15,219 nucleotides of DNA from JAAUQA01 sp036351435 (GTDB lineage: Bacteria > Pseudomonadota > Gammaproteobacteria > Competibacterales > Competibacteraceae): contig JAZBPA010000287.1 in assembly GCA_036351435.1 (NCBI GenBank), forward strand, positions 1 to 15,219, read 5' to 3'. Every line of letters begins with the position of its first letter. Within the stretch, counting starts at the first letter, position 1. The position numbers and the translations under genes were made by a program. Under the pieces are notes generated by a model that did no database searches, was not told the DNA's origin, and saw only the letters and a list, made by a program, of their open reading frames with translations. Below, piece by piece: positions 12,854-15,219 of the stretch.

Positions 12854-13864
12854 ATGCACAATCGAAACCGATCCTATTGGGCTGTTTCGCTGGCGATCGC
12901 CCTCTATGCGTCAGGGACGTTGGCCGATGACGGCTGGCCATTGGCCGACGACACGGTGGCTGACAGCGCCCCGGCCGATACCGCACCCATCAGCCGCTAC
13001 GATCAGGGCGTCATCAGGCTAGACGATATTAAAGCCGGACGCGCTGTGCAACAGGGGGATACCCCCATCAATCCGCTGCGCGCCCAAGCACTGAAAGAAA
13101 GTGCACAAGCCTACGGCGCACGGGGTGGATTATATGCCCGAATGCGGGAAATCAATCAGCTGTTGGATGCACAAGCGCATCGGTTGGACGGTGTATTTCC
13201 GTTTGCCCCGTTACTGCTGGCGCACAATGTCGTGCCGCCGGTCATCCAGGTGGGGCAGGATACCGTGCGCAAAAACAATGACCGGCAATTGCGGTTCGCC
13301 GATGCGGTATTCAACATCGTATCTCCCGCCAAGTTGTCGCTGGTCTCTCCGGATTGGCGAACCTATTTGTATGTACAGGCGGCTCGCCCGGAACCGCCGG
13401 ACGAGACGATGTTGCCGGATCGCAGCAAGTCCGCTGAAGTGGCTTTGTGGGAGCGCTACGTGGAAAAAGGCTGGCGCAACGGTATTCGCCAAGCCAACCG
13501 CACCTTCGAAGTACAGCTTAACCGCCTGGAACGCGATCTGATCGGTATGGCCCGTTATCGCGAACTGCTCGCCAAAGACATGGTAACGCCGCCACGGATA
13601 ACCGAAGAGTTAGTGGGTGTCACCGATTTGGGCAATACGTTACTCATCAATGATCGCATCCTGGAAATCAAGGAAAACATCCGGTTCGTGTCGGACAACC
13701 AGCGTTGGACCCCGTATCCGACGAAACCGTATAAACCGGGTAAGGAGGCACCGGAGATCAATTTACGGGTTCTGCGCAAGCCGAGAGCGGTCATCGAATT
13801 ACCGCCGCCGTCACCCCAACCGGTTGCCCCGAAGTGGTCAGCCGAGTATAACCGGCAACGCTAG
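12854..13864 (+). CDS. dotC: DotC-like core-complex protein lacking the lipobox (IncI TraI)
   Basis: This is a 336-residue DotC-family protein of the type IVB core complex. ATG 12854 has a perfect AGGAGG 5 bases upstream that overlaps the dotD stop codon; the longer frame from 12791 is discarded. A signal peptide (SYWAVSLAIALYASGTLA) precedes a family pattern: LRAQALKESAQAYGARGGLY, RMREINQLLDAQAHRLDGVF, FAPLLLAHNVVPPVI, SPDWRTYLYV, PDETMLPDRSK, WERYVEKGWRNGIRQANRTF and a final GVTDLGNTLLINDRILEI. These match DotC as I know it. Legionella DotC is a lipoprotein; here no lipobox exists and the whole protein contains no cysteine, so it should be a soluble periplasmic protein cut after TLA near residue 24. 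A proline-rich tail (ELPPPSPQPVAP) ends the protein, which is slightly longer than the Legionella one (about 303). The gene is 2 bases from dotB. Confidence 0.93.
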   Translation: MHNRNRSYWAVSLAIALYASGTLADDGWPLADDTVADSAPADTAPISRYDQGVIRLDDIKAGRAVQQGDTPINPLRAQALKESAQAYGARGGLYARMREINQLLDAQAHRLDGVFPFAPLLLAHNVVPPVIQVGQDTVRKNNDRQLRFADAVFNIVSPAKLSLVSPDWRTYLYVQAARPEPPDETMLPDRSKSAEVALWERYVEKGWRNGIRQANRTFEVQLNRLERDLIGMARYRELLAKDMVTPPRITEELVGVTDLGNTLLINDRILEIKENIRFVSDNQRWTPYPTKPYKPGKEAPEINLRVLRKPRAVIELPPPSPQPVAPKWSAEYNRQR

Positions 13865-13866
13865 CC

Positions 13867-15093
13867 ATGATGACGGCAGTGACCTTGCTCGACAAGCGGC
13901 CCACAGGAGACGATGCGGAACTGGTCGGCTTCCTGGACACGGGATTGCCGGAAGCTCCCAGCTTTCAAGCCCCACATTTGGAGGCGCTGTTGCTGTGGGC
14001 TACCGATCATGAGGTCTCGGACATCACGATCCAGGCGGGCAATTTCGTTTTTGTGGAACAATTTGGACGCCTGGCGCCGGTGACCCGTCGGCGGTTATCC
14101 GCTGGGGAAGTGTACCGTTGCGCGCAGATCCTGTACGGCGACAATGCGCCCAGCCAGCTGGCTGGTGGGCAGGACATTGACTGTTCCCACGAGATTCGCC
14201 GGGGCCGTCATGGCCTGGCCCGCTATCGGGTCAATATGACGCCCGCCCGTGCACCGCGCGAGCGGGGCCTAGAAATCACCCTGCGGCCCATCCCCACCAC
14301 GCCACCGCTGTTGGCTGAGTTACACTTACCGGAGGCCCTGCGGGATAACCTCGTGTTTGAACAAGGGTTAGTGATCATTACCGGTCCTACCGGCAGTGGC
14401 AAAACCACGTTGTTGGGTTCAGTGATTCGTTATTTGTTGGAGCAACCGCACTCGCATCGCAAAATCATCACCTACGAAGCGCCCATTGAGTTCGTTTATG
14501 ATTTTGTCCGCCGCTCTCATGCGTTGGTTTCTCAACATGAAATCGGGGTGCATCTGCACAGTTTTGCCGCCGCGATACGCAACAGTCTTCGGCGTAAGCC
14601 GATGGTGATCCTGGTCGGTGAGGCCCGCGATGCCGAAACCATTGCCGCGATGACCGAAGCGGCCATGACCGGGCATCTGGTCTACACGACAAGCCACACT
14701 AACAGTGTCCCTGAGACTATTCGGCGCTTGATTGCCGCGTTCCCCGCTGATGAGCGCGAGGGCCGGTTATCCGATCTGTTGGAAGCCATGCGCTGCATCG
14801 TGACGCAACGCCTGGTACGGACTACTGACGGACGCCGCGCGCCGATCCGGGAATACCTGCATTTTACCCAACCGATCAAGGACGCCATTCTGGATCAACC
14901 GGCGGCCCGGGTTATTGCGGCAACCCGCCGTGCGGTGCGCAAACACGGTCGGCCGTTGACGTGCGATTTGGATGAACTGCGCCAAGCCGGACGCATCGAT
15001 GAAGCGGAATACCGCGCGTTTCGCGAAGTGGGCACGCAGCAGCTCGATACCCCGTCTGGCGTTGCCGCCGAGGAATCCACCAATGGCCGGTGA
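13867..15093 (+). CDS. dotB: DotB-like secretion ATPase (VirB11/PilT superfamily; IncI TraJ)
   Basis: This is a 408-residue hexameric AAA-like ATPase; Legionella DotB is 377. Motifs in order: an N-terminal domain with LLLWATDHEVSDITIQAG, Walker A GPTGSGKT at residues 173-180 (K179), the Asp box KIITYEAPIEFVYD, Walker B ILVGEARDAETI, and the His box MTGHLVYTTSHTNSVPETIR. All catalytic elements are present, so the enzyme should be active. DotB energises the type IVB channel from the cytoplasm, docking to DotO (IcmB); both ATPases are in this window. The start is ATG 13867 or 13870 (ATG-ATG), 2 bases after dotC, with no separate ribosome-binding site, so it is coupled to dotC. The C-terminal end after PIREYLHF is somewhat longer than usual and overlaps icmT by 11 bp. 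Confidence 0.95.
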   Translation: MMTAVTLLDKRPTGDDAELVGFLDTGLPEAPSFQAPHLEALLLWATDHEVSDITIQAGNFVFVEQFGRLAPVTRRRLSAGEVYRCAQILYGDNAPSQLAGGQDIDCSHEIRRGRHGLARYRVNMTPARAPRERGLEITLRPIPTTPPLLAELHLPEALRDNLVFEQGLVIITGPTGSGKTTLLGSVIRYLLEQPHSHRKIITYEAPIEFVYDFVRRSHALVSQHEIGVHLHSFAAAIRNSLRRKPMVILVGEARDAETIAAMTEAAMTGHLVYTTSHTNSVPETIRRLIAAFPADEREGRLSDLLEAMRCIVTQRLVRTTDGRRAPIREYLHFTQPIKDAILDQPAARVIAATRRAVRKHGRPLTCDLDELRQAGRIDEAEYRAFREVGTQQLDTPSGVAAEESTNGR

Positions 15094-15219
15094 AGAATAT
15101 CAGGTTGCCCAATCTCCGTGGCGCAACACCGCCTTGCCCACGATGCTCTGGTTTATCGAAGCCTATGCAGTGTTTCCTATTGTGCTATGGCTGGTCGACA
15201 TCAGCCGATTCTCCACGTT
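15083..15219 (+). CDS. icmT: IcmT-like membrane protein, N-terminal part, runs off the window
   Basis: The frame from ATG 15083 has GAGGAA about 7 bases upstream, inside the dotB 3' end, and reads to the last base, giving 45 residues. The sequence SPWRNTALPTMLWFIEAYAV, followed by FPIVLWLVDISRFST, matches the start of IcmT (about 86 residues in Legionella), where WRNT.....F...A...P.LL....I..WT is conserved. It has one membrane segment in the visible part. IcmT is an inner-membrane component of type IVB systems, and its place after dotB equals TraK after TraJ in IncI plasmids. It shows that the transfer cluster continues to the right of the window. Confidence 0.83.
   Translation, partial: MAGEEYQVAQSPWRNTALPTMLWFIEAYAVFPIVLWLVDISRFST

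Noticed and set aside
1..15219. CRISPR arrays, tRNA or rRNA genes
   Set aside because: No regularly spaced repeats with spacers and no tRNA-like cloverleaf or rRNA sequence was seen on either strand.

Overview
The window reads as part of a conjugative mobile element (integrative conjugative element or plasmid) from a proteobacterium, most likely a gammaproteobacterium. It pairs a partition module (ParA/ParB) with a type IVB (Dot/Icm, IncI-like) secretion and conjugation gene cluster, and between them carries a patchwork of small accessory genes. No replication initiator, integrase, relaxase or coupling protein is visible, so integrated versus plasmid state cannot be decided. The host assignment is inference from the protein families.

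Layout. (1) 1-242, minus: truncated start of a DUF488-like gene. (2) 387-2037: parB (minus) and parA (plus), divergent, with two identical 18-bp perfect palindromes in the 157-bp gap between them. (3) 2193-6022: accessory region, consisting of a frameshifted DUF99 (endonuclease V-like) gene, a small acidic protein of unknown function, a secreted protein ending in a Kazal-type protease-inhibitor domain and followed by a clear terminator, about 500 bp of gene debris, a PIN-toxin/ribbon-helix-helix antitoxin pair, and a GIY-YIG DUF123 nuclease-like gene. The debris includes a short relic that resembles the DUF123 gene. (4) 6164-7532, minus: a proline-rich exported protein and a small overlapping gene, both unrecognised, divergent from the secretion genes. 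(5) 7617-12241, plus: icmC-icmD-icmJ-icmB homologues in the Legionella order. (6) 12334-15219, plus, behind its own promoter-like region: dotD-dotC-dotB and the start of icmT, the order known from IncI traH-I-J-K.

How it fits together. ParA/ParB would stabilise the element and probably autoregulate through the palindromes. The Dot/Icm genes would build the envelope-spanning transfer machine: DotD and DotC at the outer membrane, IcmC, IcmD and IcmT as inner-membrane parts, DotB and IcmB/DotO as cytoplasmic ATPases, and IcmJ/DotN as the zinc-containing adaptor of the coupling complex. The PIN/RHH pair is a plausible addiction module. The Kazal protein and the DUF99/DUF123 genes look like cargo. 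The points most worth a second look are the paired palindromes, the DotC homologue that has no cysteine and so cannot be a lipoprotein, the Kazal cargo protein, the frameshift in DUF99, and the unexplained exported protein divergent from icmC.
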